Assembly: GCA_002427105.1 (NCBI GenBank)
Contig: DIPM01000022.1
Location: 1 to 33,522, forward strand
Direction of reading: 5' to 3'
Source: Marinilabiliaceae bacterium UBA5488
GTDB lineage: Bacteria; Bacteroidota; Bacteroidia; Bacteroidales; Marinilabiliaceae
DNA: 33,522 bases
A program made the translations under genes and the position numbers. Under the pieces are notes generated by a model. That model searched no databases. It was not told the origin of the DNA and saw only the letters and a list, made by a program, of their open reading frames with translations. Positions 8,127 through 17,700 of this stretch are shown here, in pieces. The stretch's first letter is position 1. Each line of letters begins with the position of its first letter.

Positions 8127-8831
8127 TCAAGGTTTTCCAGGGGGAATTTTGAGAATGATATTAAGAATAAGGGCAGCATCCTGATCTGGAATCCAGCCTA
8201 TATAGCCTTCAGGCTGATTTTTACGAATCTTTTCTCTAAAATTCAAGGTTGAGTATCCGGCCGAAACAGCAATTGAATTATTATTCTTTCTAACATTGTA
8301 AACATACTCTATACCCAAAGCAATATTATAGCAAAATATTGTTTCTGTAATTCTTTTCCTGGCAGAGGGTTCTCCATTATATTGTACAGTTCCCCTTATC
8401 CAAGCTAAAGAAAGCTCATTTTCAAGGAATAGAAACCATGGATCATCCTCATCGTCGCCTATACTGAGATAAAACTTAGGAATAAGTCCTATCCCGGGAC
8501 TTGACAAGCTATGTTCAAGGTCAGCCAAACCTTCATTAACAGGGGGAATATCCTCTCCGTGCCAGTCTGTAGTCCAGGAAGTTCCATCATCGAAACCATA
8601 TAAACCATATCTGGTACGTAATTCAAGTCCAAAATACCTGACCGGCTTATATTCAAGACCCACCGTTAAGCCCATACCTACAACATCATCCGAAAACCCG
8701 TTGCCGTTGTAATAGATTCCCGGGCTTAATGAGAACTTTGATTGTGGCCTGGATTGCGCTCCCCCTTCATGCACAAAGAAAATAAGTCCAAGTAGGAAAA
8801 TATTGCGATACCGTATAGTCATAGCTTTCAT
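8127..8831 (-). CDS. Unknown secreted protein, probable outer-membrane beta-barrel
   Basis: I do not recognise a named family. The 234 aa product starts with a signal peptide (about residues 1-25, ending GGA before Q26, a common Bacteroidetes signal peptidase site). The remainder is made of alternating hydrophobic/polar strands with aromatic residues and turn segments (YFGLELRTRYGLYGF, LFLENELSLAWIRG, AVSAGYSTLNF), typical of small outer-membrane beta-barrel proteins of 8-10 strands. A loop near residues 85-110 is rich in acidic residues. The protein ends in KIPPGKP rather than an aromatic C-terminus, so insertion by BAM through a terminal Phe is not evident. An internal ATG three codons in is an alternative start. 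It follows two other unknown envelope genes on the same strand, 117 bp after the preceding one, and converges with the regulator at 7106-8056. Confidence 0.7.
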   Translation of the reverse strand: MKAMTIRYRNIFLLGLIFFVHEGGAQSRPQSKFSLSPGIYYNGNGFSDDVVGMGLTVGLEYKPVRYFGLELRTRYGLYGFDDGTSWTTDWHGEDIPPVNEGLADLEHSLSSPGIGLIPKFYLSIGDDEDDPWFLFLENELSLAWIRGTVQYNGEPSARKRITETIFCYNIALGIEYVYNVRKNNNSIAVSAGYSTLNFREKIRKNQPEGYIGWIPDQDAALILNIILKIPPGKP

Positions 8832-8948
8832 ATTTTACTAAATACAAAAAGGGCTGTGAGAAATAATCGAATTTACATTTTAAAACCAAGTCGTTTTATG
8901 GAATGCAAAATCTTCAATATTCAAACAGCCACTTTTAAGAAAAAACGT

Positions 8949-9500
8949 CTACCATTTTTTTAGGTTCCAACCAATATTCAGTTGTAGCATAATAGGGAAA
9001 AATCCATTGTTCCCTTTTGTGTCAAAATAGTAAACAGAGCCAACATCAAATAAAAAATGAAAGTGACCTGTAGAGCGTTGAATGCCCCATGTTGGACCAA
9101 ATGCAAAATCGATATTGTCCTTTCTAATTATATTTTCAGACTCAATCTCCTCAAAATTGCTAAGCAAGCGTAAACCCCAGTAGTTGCCTGAATTACCTGA
9201 GGTGTTCTTACCTTTGGCTGCTCTTGAGCTTAAGTTGTACAGATGCTTATAAGACAAGTCTAAAAACGGTGAAATAAAATATGTAACACCGGAGCTTGCA
9301 TAACTCAAGTGGTTATAACTACCGTTTATTCCTATCCCCGGATTAACTGCTATAGTGGATTTCTTGTTAATGGGAAGTTCCAGTTCAAGACCCGGACTTA
9401 AGGCATTAATGCGAAAGACCTTTTCTAAATCAACAGAAGATTCTTGACTATAGCATACGATGCTAATAGCCAGAGATATAAAAACAAAATATTTTTTCAT
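8949..9500 (-). CDS. Unknown small secreted beta-strand-rich protein, likely outer-membrane barrel
   Basis: A 183 aa product with a signal peptide (residues 1-18, cleavage likely CYS before Q19). A cysteine at position 16 makes a lipoprotein signal imaginable, but the spacing favours signal peptidase I. The mature part has amphipathic strand-like segments (KSTIAVNPGIGINGSYN, GVTYFISPFLDLSYKH, YWGLRLLSNF, IDFAFGPTWGIQ, FHFLFDVGSVYYF, FPIMLQLNIGWNLKKW) with short turns, as in eight-stranded barrels. No enzymatic motif is seen. It lies only 15 bp downstream of the lipoprotein gene at 9516-10928, so the two are almost certainly transcribed together and may function as a pair in the outer membrane. 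Base composition is visibly more AT-rich than the flanking core genes. Confidence 0.7.
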   Translation of the reverse strand: MKKYFVFISLAISIVCYSQESSVDLEKVFRINALSPGLELELPINKKSTIAVNPGIGINGSYNHLSYASSGVTYFISPFLDLSYKHLYNLSSRAAKGKNTSGNSGNYWGLRLLSNFEEIESENIIRKDNIDFAFGPTWGIQRSTGHFHFLFDVGSVYYFDTKGNNGFFPIMLQLNIGWNLKKW

Positions 9501-9515
9501 GTTTTATGCCATTGA

Positions 9516-10928
9516 TTATTTAAATGTAATTCTGACTCCCTTCCAAGTGTCACCTCTACGGGCTGCACCAAACAAAATAGAGTTCTCTAAGAAGGTGTAA
9601 TTTGCGGTTAAATTTGTATAACCCTTATAACCAAATCCGCTATCGGAATTAAATGTCGCAGTAATAGTTCCTCCATTACTTGTAGCAATAATCGTAGTAT
9701 ATTTATCCGTATTTGTCTTACTTGCTGAATATGGAGCTAAAGAAATCTTTGTTGTTGTTACCGTCTGACTTGCAGGAATAAGCCGAATTGCTTCTAAGTT
9801 TTGACTTGGATTCTTGAACCTTCCATTGAGATAGGTAACAGTACTTTTCCCAGCAGATTTTGAAGCATTCCACAATGCTCCAACCATATCTTTATAAGAA
9901 AAATCCAATTCTAACCCCATAACATTAAAGGTTTTCCATGTTTTATTGAGGAATAATGACTGGTTATAAGCAAGATGCTTAATTTCCCTGTTAGCATATG
10001 TGAAGGTTGCTAAATTGGTGGTGTTTAGATTGAAACCGGATCCAAAGAAATTATTAGGCCACTTTTCTTTTAAATTCAAGATCTCCCATCCGTTAATAAT
10101 TTCGTTGCAATCCTGCTTTCTCCATATACCTGTCCAACCTTTATATTGAGTTTTTGTTTTTATGCCCATCTCCGAATAAAAGGGGAATCTTTGCGCATAA
10201 AATTTCACATCAACACGATGTTTACTATCAAAATTGACTCTTACACTTTTAGAAAAGCCCCAGATACTACTCCACGCCTTCCCAACTATGGTTTTACTGT
10301 CAGAAATATCTTTCCAATCAGAGTCATTTGGTTGAGAAGAGGACTTTAAAATATCTATATTTATAGGGTCTTCTTCAATAGCGTCTAGTTTACGAAAGGT
10401 ATCGAAGAAATAGACAGATTCATAGTTCAAAAGTTTAAATAGATTATTTTCAAAAGAATAACCTAGGGCATAGCTAACAGGCTCGAAATTGGCTATATCC
10501 ATATTCTCTGTAGCTAACTCCCATAACAACTTATAATTGTCTATTGTAGTGAAAAAAGTACCCTTGTCAGTAACTTTAAAAAAAACATTGCCTATGGCAA
10601 TTTCGTAATTTGAGTTCAAAAACTCCCTCAATATGTCACTGCATATTAAAGAGTCTTCTTCTTGTTCAACATCTAAATTTTGGTTGGCAGACTTTAATTC
10701 AAGAGATTTAGATAAAGTGGATACTCCCTGCATTTTTAGTGGTAACACCTCTTCATCTATAAAAAGATTAATTGAATTATCTAGCTCTTGCTGTGAGGAA
10801 AAATGAGCAACTCCAGATAATTTGATGCTTGCTTCTGAGTTAATGTTTTCAATTTGTGCGTCTTCGCACGATGCAAAGATCGCTGGAATGATTATTAGGG
10901 TTAAGAATAAACGTTTTTTTGATTTCAT
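9516..10928 (-). CDS. Unknown Bacteroidetes-type lipoprotein
   Basis: A 470 aa protein of no family I can name. It has a lipoprotein signal (lipobox FASC, Cys21) followed by acidic residues (CED), which is compatible with the surface lipoprotein export signals described in Bacteroidetes, though not proof. Residues about 40-60 (FSSQQELDNSINLF) and about 108-125 (IAIGNVFFKVTDKGTFF) resemble a short module I have seen recurring in secreted lipoproteins of this phylum. The C-terminal 250 residues are beta-rich with many Thr, Asn and aromatic residues, ending GDTWKGVRITFK; there is no T9SS sorting domain. Binding of a polymer or another surface protein is one guess only. It is the first gene of the block and lies 15 bp before the barrel gene at 8949-9500. 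AT-rich composition sets it apart from its neighbours. Confidence 0.72.
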   Translation of the reverse strand: MKSKKRLFLTLIIIPAIFASCEDAQIENINSEASIKLSGVAHFSSQQELDNSINLFIDEEVLPLKMQGVSTLSKSLELKSANQNLDVEQEEDSLICSDILREFLNSNYEIAIGNVFFKVTDKGTFFTTIDNYKLLWELATENMDIANFEPVSYALGYSFENNLFKLLNYESVYFFDTFRKLDAIEEDPINIDILKSSSQPNDSDWKDISDSKTIVGKAWSSIWGFSKSVRVNFDSKHRVDVKFYAQRFPFYSEMGIKTKTQYKGWTGIWRKQDCNEIINGWEILNLKEKWPNNFFGSGFNLNTTNLATFTYANREIKHLAYNQSLFLNKTWKTFNVMGLELDFSYKDMVGALWNASKSAGKSTVTYLNGRFKNPSQNLEAIRLIPASQTVTTTKISLAPYSASKTNTDKYTTIIATSNGGTITATFNSDSGFGYKGYTNLTANYTFLENSILFGAARRGDTWKGVRITFK

Positions 10929-11138
10929 GATAAAAATTGGATTAAAAAAAAGGTAATTCTACCAAGGCCATTGTGACACCTAAAGTCTATCATGGTAGTT
11001 AATAATAGACCCTACTATATAGGAACACATAACATAATACTTCTAAATCATATAATACGACAATTAATAGTACTTGAAAATAAAAACAACCACTATTAAC
11101 TGATAATACTCGGTATCTTGCTGTTTGCCCTATCCAAA

Positions 11139-11169
11139 GTCTATAAATAAGTTATCTAAGTTTATAGAC
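11139..11169. repeat. Perfect 9-bp inverted repeat
   Basis: gtctataaa at 11139-11147 is the exact reverse complement of tttatagac at 11161-11169, separated by 13 bases. It has no adjoining T-run, so it looks more like a protein-binding site or RNA hairpin than a terminator. It lies about 210 bp upstream of the lipoprotein gene. Confidence 0.45.
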
Positions 11170-11284
11170 CCCTCACCAAATTATTCAATAATTGGCTTGC
11201 TGTTCCTTGCCTGTTAAACACACAGTTATTAAAACGCAAGGGTTCATACCACCAAAGAACATGCTTGTAAGCTGCCTCTTGGTG

Positions 11285-11299
11285 TTATAAGCCTTATAA
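11285..11299. repeat. 15-bp odd palindrome downstream of gcvH
   Basis: ttataag at 11285-11291 and cttataa at 11293-11299 form a perfect palindrome around one central base. It is about 37 bp past the gcvH stop and overlaps the end of a weak hairpin (caccaa 11250-11255, ttggtg 11279-11284). It may be an operator or part of the gcvH transcript end. Confidence 0.35.
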
Positions 11300-11335
11300 T
11301 AAATGTTGCTTTGAAGTAATTTATCTACATACAGA

Positions 11336-11713
11336 TTAGCTGATTAGCGCCTTGTAGCTATCGGCAGAAAGCAAAGACTTTATCTGAGATTTATCTTTAA
11401 TTTCAATTTTAACCATCCAGCCACCCACATAGGGTTCTTTATTAACTAATTCGGGCTGAGATTCAAGTTTGTCGTTAACTTCGATTATCTTACCGGCAAG
11501 GGGCATATATAAATCTGACACGGTTTTGACTGCTTCTATAGTCCCGAACACTTCTTCCTTATCCAGCTCTTCATCTTCGGTGTCAATCTCAACAAAAACG
11601 ATGTCGCCCAGTTCCCCCTGTGCAAATTCAGTGATACCGACGGTAGCGATATTGCCTTCTATCTTGACCCATTCGTGGTCTTTTGTGTATTTTAAGCTTT
11701 CAGGTAAATTCAT
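11336..11713 (-). CDS. gcvH: Glycine cleavage system H protein
   Basis: Lipoyl carrier of the glycine cleavage complex; it shuttles the aminomethyl group from the P protein to T and L. The length is 125 aa, usual for the family. The lipoylation site is Lys63 in the motif EAVKTVSDLYMP, and the family's KYTKDHEWV start and GITEFAQGELGDIVFVE core are intact. It follows sprA by 84 bp on the same strand; next to sprA is a familiar position for gcvH in Bacteroidetes. The other glycine cleavage genes (gcvP, gcvT) are not in the window, so the protein must act with subunits encoded elsewhere. Confidence 0.96.
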   Translation of the reverse strand: MNLPESLKYTKDHEWVKIEGNIATVGITEFAQGELGDIVFVEIDTEDEELDKEEVFGTIEAVKTVSDLYMPLAGKIIEVNDKLESQPELVNKEPYVGGWMVKIEIKDKSQIKSLLSADSYKALIS

Positions 11714-11738
11714 GGTGCTTTATTAAAAGGTTATGCTT

Positions 11739-11746
11739 CAAAATTA
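11739..11746 (-). promoter_or_regulatory. Possible gcvH promoter -7 element
   Basis: On the minus strand this reads TAATTTTG, an exact match to TAnnTTTG, about 26 bp before the gcvH start. The expected -33 position reads GTG rather than TTG. It would uncouple gcvH from sprA expression. Confidence 0.38.
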
Positions 11747-11797
11747 AGTAATTTTTATGATACTGCACGAATTTAGGCAATAATTCCTATCAAAAGC

Positions 11798-14700
11798 TTA
11801 TTGAGCTAAAGAGAATCTGAAGTTTACCCCAAAGCTGCTGTTGGTAATTGGGTAACTGGTCGAGATATAAGGTTTGTTAAGTTGCCTGTCATAAAAAAGC
11901 TGCATATTAAAGCGGTCGCTCAATACGTAGTCGGCAGTAAACTTGAGGGTTGTAATGCGTTGCCCTGCGGTCATCTGATTGAGTGCTTCTTCGATTCTGC
12001 GGATGACCGAGAAGTTGTCGCGAATTGATATATCTGCGCGAAGGTTAAGGTCTGATGACATTTTTCTTTGTCCGCTTCCGGAACCCAAAATCAAATCCAT
12101 TTTATCAAAACGATAGCCCAAACCAATAACATATTCATCATTATAGTTTTCTATAAGTTGATTGTTGTTGAGGCTGAGATTTATTATCCTGCTCTTTTTA
12201 TACTCGACTCTTGTTGACAGGGAGTTATTCCAGGTAATATTAAGTTGTAAAAATGGAGCAAATTGTTCGGAAATAGATACCCCATTAATCTGATATTTTG
12301 GGATAAAGTTGCCTCTCTCATCTCTCATATAACTAAACCCGTCTCTCATATCTTCCCAATCTAAATTTGTAAGATATTGACCTACATTGTATGTCGAACG
12401 GTACGCATGGCTGAGATCAAATGAGCGGATATATTTCTTTAGCCATTCAATGCGCGATAGTCCATCGTAGGTAATGCTCCAGTTGGGCTGCATCTGCAGA
12501 AGCGAAGGTATGGCATCAAGGAAGATGCCATCGGCACTCTTTCCGGAATAGGCAGCCAGAAAAGCCGGTATCATAACATCCTGGGAAGACAGGGAGTAGC
12601 CGTCAGCTCCTTCGTTAAGCTCTATGCCTTCATTGTCATATCCTTCAGGTAGATAGGGCATGCCCTCAATTATTTCGTAAGGAGTATCTGTGTAAATTCC
12701 CGTCGGGAAGGTGGTGCCACGTCGCTTTTCACCCAGGCGAGAGGCAATTATCTGCCTGTTTTCGAGAAAGCGGTCGAAAGCATCTGACTGAAATACTCCT
12801 TTTTTCTCTATTTTCTCAAAGGCTGTACGAAACACGTTGAAAGTCATTGACATGCTGCCCGACTCCATGGTGTTATAAGCATCGAATCTGCCATTATTGT
12901 AGAGGTAGTACTCATTCAGGTTGTTAGCATATCTGCGATTGGCAGTCAAATTGATTTTCAGTCCATTAATAGGCTCCAACATCACTCTCAGGGTCACGTC
13001 CTGCGAATGAGTCATGGTATAAGGAGTGTTGAGCGTTGAATCTGTCGTCAGCCAATCCAGGTTGGCAGCTCGCATAGCATAATCGCGATCCTGCCATCCC
13101 AGCATAAAGGGTATCCCGGGTGCCTGGCTGCCATTATAATTTTCTGCTCCTAAAAACTTTGTCTCAGGCATATATCCCGGCAGGATGGTGCCATTGTTCT
13201 CCGAATAGCTTAGAGATACATTGCGCAGACCTGTTAGCAGACGCAGGGAAAAATCTTTAATAGCCTTGCCGGGCTTTTTCTCCTCGACCTTCTGCCCTGA
13301 AACCATAATACGCCCATTGCTTACATCCTGCTGAGGCGTGAAAGTCAGAGTGTTATTGTCAACAATACTTTGCTCGCCCCTAACGGGATGCCCTGATTCG
13401 TTAAATACACGCGCTGTTACCGTGGGTGTTCCCAGGCGGTGGTTCACCGTAAAGCTTTCGCCAGCTTTCATTTCCAGGTTGTGTTGGGTAAAGCGGACTG
13501 TTTCGCCTTGATTGCCTCTCTGTTGTTGAGCTGACTGACGTTGAACAGGCCGGTTTAGGTTGCGCAGGTAAGGCGATTTATTATATAGATTATTCAGATT
13601 AAGCTGCCCGTTTCCTTGTATGGTGTTTGAATTACGGATAATGTTGCCCCACTCGTAATCCAGATTTGTGACAGGACCCTGCTGCCAGTTGTATAGAGCG
13701 CCGTAATTAAGCGATGCCGATGTCCAGTCCATATAAGGGAGCTTGTTTATCGGGATCTGATAGCTGACGCTCACATTGTGCTGGTAGTTGGTAGTGCGGC
13801 CCATATTCAGAATACCGGTCATCACAGAATCTTTCCAAATTTCGTATTCGTCCCTGTACCTGTTCTTATTTACAGGCCCTTCTGGCTCGTCAATAATGGC
13901 ATTGTTAGTTGATCTGAAATCAAATTTTAGTCCGCGGCTAAGGTTGTATGTCAACTCGAAATAGCGATTCCAGTAAAAATCTTTGTTCACGCTTACCGGG
14001 ATTTTAAAAGTGGGATTACTGATATTTCTGAGCTGTTCTTCCCGGTATCCTCTGTTGAGTTCCCAACGGTAGGCAAGTTGTGTCGGAGCCAGGTAAAGGT
14101 TGAAATCACGGATTAGAGCCAGAGAGCTTCCTTTCACCTGCTTAAAAGGTTCAAAAGCTTTTGGTTGATTTATAAAGTTATAGGCCAAAATCCCCCGATA
14201 GTTTTTATCGCTAAGATATTCTGTGTCTATATTTCGTCTGTAGGTCTCGTTGTATGAATAGGTGGCGCTCAGATTAGAAGGGGCGTAAAATGGCACATCA
14301 TTATCTTTAGGCTGAATCCTAACGTTGGTAAAGTTTATGCTTTTTCGCTTGGTATAGTCCTGAGACATCTCCCGGATACTGTCGCGTTCGGATTTCGAAC
14401 CTGCATTATCAAGGGCTACTTCCAGTGGAATATCGGGGTCAAGGGGATAGTACTCGGGGCTTGCGACCTGCTCGCTTATCCCTGCATAGAAGGGTATTGA
14501 AAGGCGGCTTTCGGGGCCAATAAACTTTCCAAGTTCGAGGCTTGTCGCCACATCATATTGGTAGAAATTCTCCTGACTACGCTCGGTTACGCTCTGGTCA
14601 ATACTTCCGAAGCCTACAGTACTGGCCCTTCCTGCCACAGACACAGAGCCCAGGTCGGCCAGCTTGACATTCATACGACTGTTGGCTGCCCATCCGCCCT

Positions 14701-17700
14701 GTTCGTTAAAATCGCTTAATCTTAGCTCGTTAACCCATATCTCGGCAGATTTCTCGTCAATAGAGCTGTTGCGGACGCCTATCATAACGGTTTTTACGTT
14801 TGCCAAATTGGGGTTTCCCTTTATTGAAACCTTGTTTGAAGGCTTTTCGGGGTCGTACCAGGGATACTCTTCGGTCAGCCTCACCGAAGAGTTGGCAGCC
14901 CTCATAGCATCATTACGACGCAATTTGACCTGCTGAAGCAGTTCAAGAGGAAGGTCTATTCGATTTTCTTCAGGCCACACCTGGTAACGATGGCTCATGT
15001 TGTTGTCGAAGTAAAGCCCGGGAGGTGTCAGCTTTAATGGCAGCTCATATTCGTAGTAGTTGTTTTGATAGTCTGTACCTATTCTGATAAATGCTACCAT
15101 CTCGCCGTCATTAAGATTGTATCCTTCGATAGCTTCTGCATGAATATCCATCTTCAATCTTTTGTACTGGCGAATGTCCATGCCAATGCTTTTGTAAACG
15201 GCACGGGCATCACCGCTAGCGAGGTCTTTTACTTTTAGGGATAGCGCTTGCTCATTAAGCTCCCTGACTGAAGGATTGGCCGGGTCGATAACCCTGTCAA
15301 CTCCGGGAGGCAGGATGTAAGCTATCGGTTCGCGTCGTCCGTTTTCTTCTATATTTACTGCTGAAACATCAAATTCAGAATTGGGATTGGGCGAAACGTT
15401 GTCGCGAATATCGTAGAGTTCTTTTTCGTACCTTCTCCATTCTGCCCTGATAAGGTCTAGAGATGCGAAGCGAAGAACCACCGTGTCTTCAAAATTGTGT
15501 AAGAACATTCGCATAAAACGAACTGAGCGCAGATCGTCTAAATCTCCAATAACCGAATCGGGTGCGTTAACAGGTATTTTAAACTGGTACCATGTAACTT
15601 CTTCAGTATTTCCATTTTCCAGTTTAACGCTGTTGGAAGTAATATCGGTGATGTAATTTTGCCCAATCTCCATTTGCCCGGGTTGGAGTGTGATTTTGTA
15701 CTGGAAGTAGTTTTCGGCTTCACTAAGGGTGTTGTCACGGTTGATATCTTCTCCGTCGGGGATGTTGGTGGCAGCTGTGCTGAATGACTCTCCAGAATAT
15801 TCTGAGGGTCGTGAGTTTCCTTCCGGATTATTGTAATACTTATAGCGTTCCAGTATGCTTGCCTGGCGACTGTCGTGTTCGGAGCCTCTAAAATATTTAA
15901 AATCATCTGCAGCAGGGTCATTAATAATTGAAGCATAAGCCTCCTCGGAGAGCTGCAGGTTGATATACATATTATCTATTAGTTCAAGGAAGGAGTCGTT
16001 ACCTTGCCTGTAAAAGCTGCGTTCTTTTTCGGAGTTCATACCGTTAAGCCCAAGGTCTTGCATCATGCGGGTTTCTGCATCGTTGCTAAAAGCGTTCACA
16101 AGACTTTGCTGCTTTGGGATGTATCCCCAGGCGGTTGAATCAACATCGAAGGGCTCGCCGGGGCCCGGCAAGCCTTGCTCGAAGAACTTACGGGAGTCTT
16201 TCAGAATATCTTCGGAGACATCGCCCAGGTTTATGTAAAGGTCGCCTCCCCGGTGCGTTCCCTCGTCATAAATAAAGGGATCCATCATCCAGAACTCTAT
16301 ATGGTCGATATTAGATGATTCAAAATCGTTGGTGTCAATTTTGCGCATAATACCGGCCCAGTTCTGTTTAGGATTGACCAGACTACCATCGAAATTAAGA
16401 TTGGTGCTGAAGTTATATGGTCCTCTTTCAGCGGGATAGTAGGCTAAATTGAGAACGGAAATATTGGTAGGCTCACCATAAGCCGGGTTTTTGTTAGGGA
16501 AAATCTCCCTCTCGTAAACTTCACGAACATAGTGGTTGGACTGGGCGTCCTTATCGCGACGGATATGGTCGGGGGTAAGATTGCTTTTACGCAGAAAAAG
16601 GGGGTCGATGTGATACCATGCGAGGCGCGCCCTTCCATAACCGGAACGTAAATCATTATTAAGTTCTGCAAAGGGAAATATAGAGCTTTGCCCTTGCGGA
16701 ACGCTTGCCAGATGCCATGCATCACGTTGCTTCATGTCAATAGGGATTTTTGTTCCCTCGAAGTCATCAATATACGAGGTGCCTTCTTTCTTTATAATAT
16801 CGGGGTGACCGGGAACAAGCTGAGCAAATTCAGCCTCAAAAGCTATTGACGATGGTGTTTTTGTTTCTACCAGGGGAAGCTTGTCTATCCACTTGGTAAG
16901 TAAATTTGATTCAGTGAAATAAGAGGTGTTCAGACCCCATATTGTGTTGGCTATTGGCTCATCCCCAAATGCCACCTTTTGGGTTAAAGGTCTTTCACGA
17001 AGGTGCATAACAGTACCTCCAATATTGAAGTTTTCGCTGAAACGGTAGTCGAGGTGAGTTCCAATCAGCGTTTTAGTTTGCAAATTGAAGAGAGATTGGC
17101 TCTCAAGGGCTACCTGGATAGGGGTTCCCGATTCAAGCAGGCCATTATTTAATATAGTAATCCGCCCGGATGTGTAATCAACTGAGTAATCAACATTCTC
17201 GGTAAGACGAAGTCCGCCTGCAGTAACTATTACAGAGCCGCGGGGAATATTAAAGGCATTAAGAGATATTTCCGATCCTCCTGATGACTTATAAGAACCT
17301 TGTAGTCTGTATTTATTTTTCTCTGCCGCACGGCTTGCAACCGTCAGAGTTGAGTCATAAAGTTCTTTAAAAATATATTTTTCGCGAATTGAAGCGGGGA
17401 TGCTCTGCAATTTTTTCTCTATATGAGCTCCGAAAGGCTCCAGAACAGGGAAAATAATCCGTCCTTGTGCCGGTATAATTGTAAATCCCGGAACAAAGTC
17501 GAAAGTGCCGTCCGGATATGGATCCAGGTGCTTGTTGAGTTTGTCAAGTTCAAGTATGGAGATAAAAAGCTCGCCATTCAAATCTCCCTCTTCAGCAAAA
17601 TTGGGTATGTAGCTGCCCAGCGAATCGTTCATAAACACTACATTCATCCTGAAGTCTTCAGGACTAACCTGATATGCGCCAATTGAATAGATGTTTTTCA

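Larger units (their letters stand above)
10929..11335. other. Gene-free AT-rich spacer with palindromes
   Basis: About 400 bp without a credible gene, between the gcvH stop and the lipoprotein start. It must carry the promoter of the lipoprotein gene; TACCTTTT on the minus strand at 10955-10948 is one base off the -7 consensus but has no matching TTG. It holds a 9-bp inverted repeat (11139-11169), an odd 15-bp palindrome (11285-11299), and a weak caccaa/ttggtg stem (11250-11284) that might end gcvH transcription. Confidence 0.5.

Noticed and set aside
9516..10928. T9SS cargo with C-terminal sorting domain
   Set aside because: The lipoprotein ends GDTWKGVRITFK without the conserved motifs of type A or B sorting domains, and lipoproteins are not usual CTD cargo.
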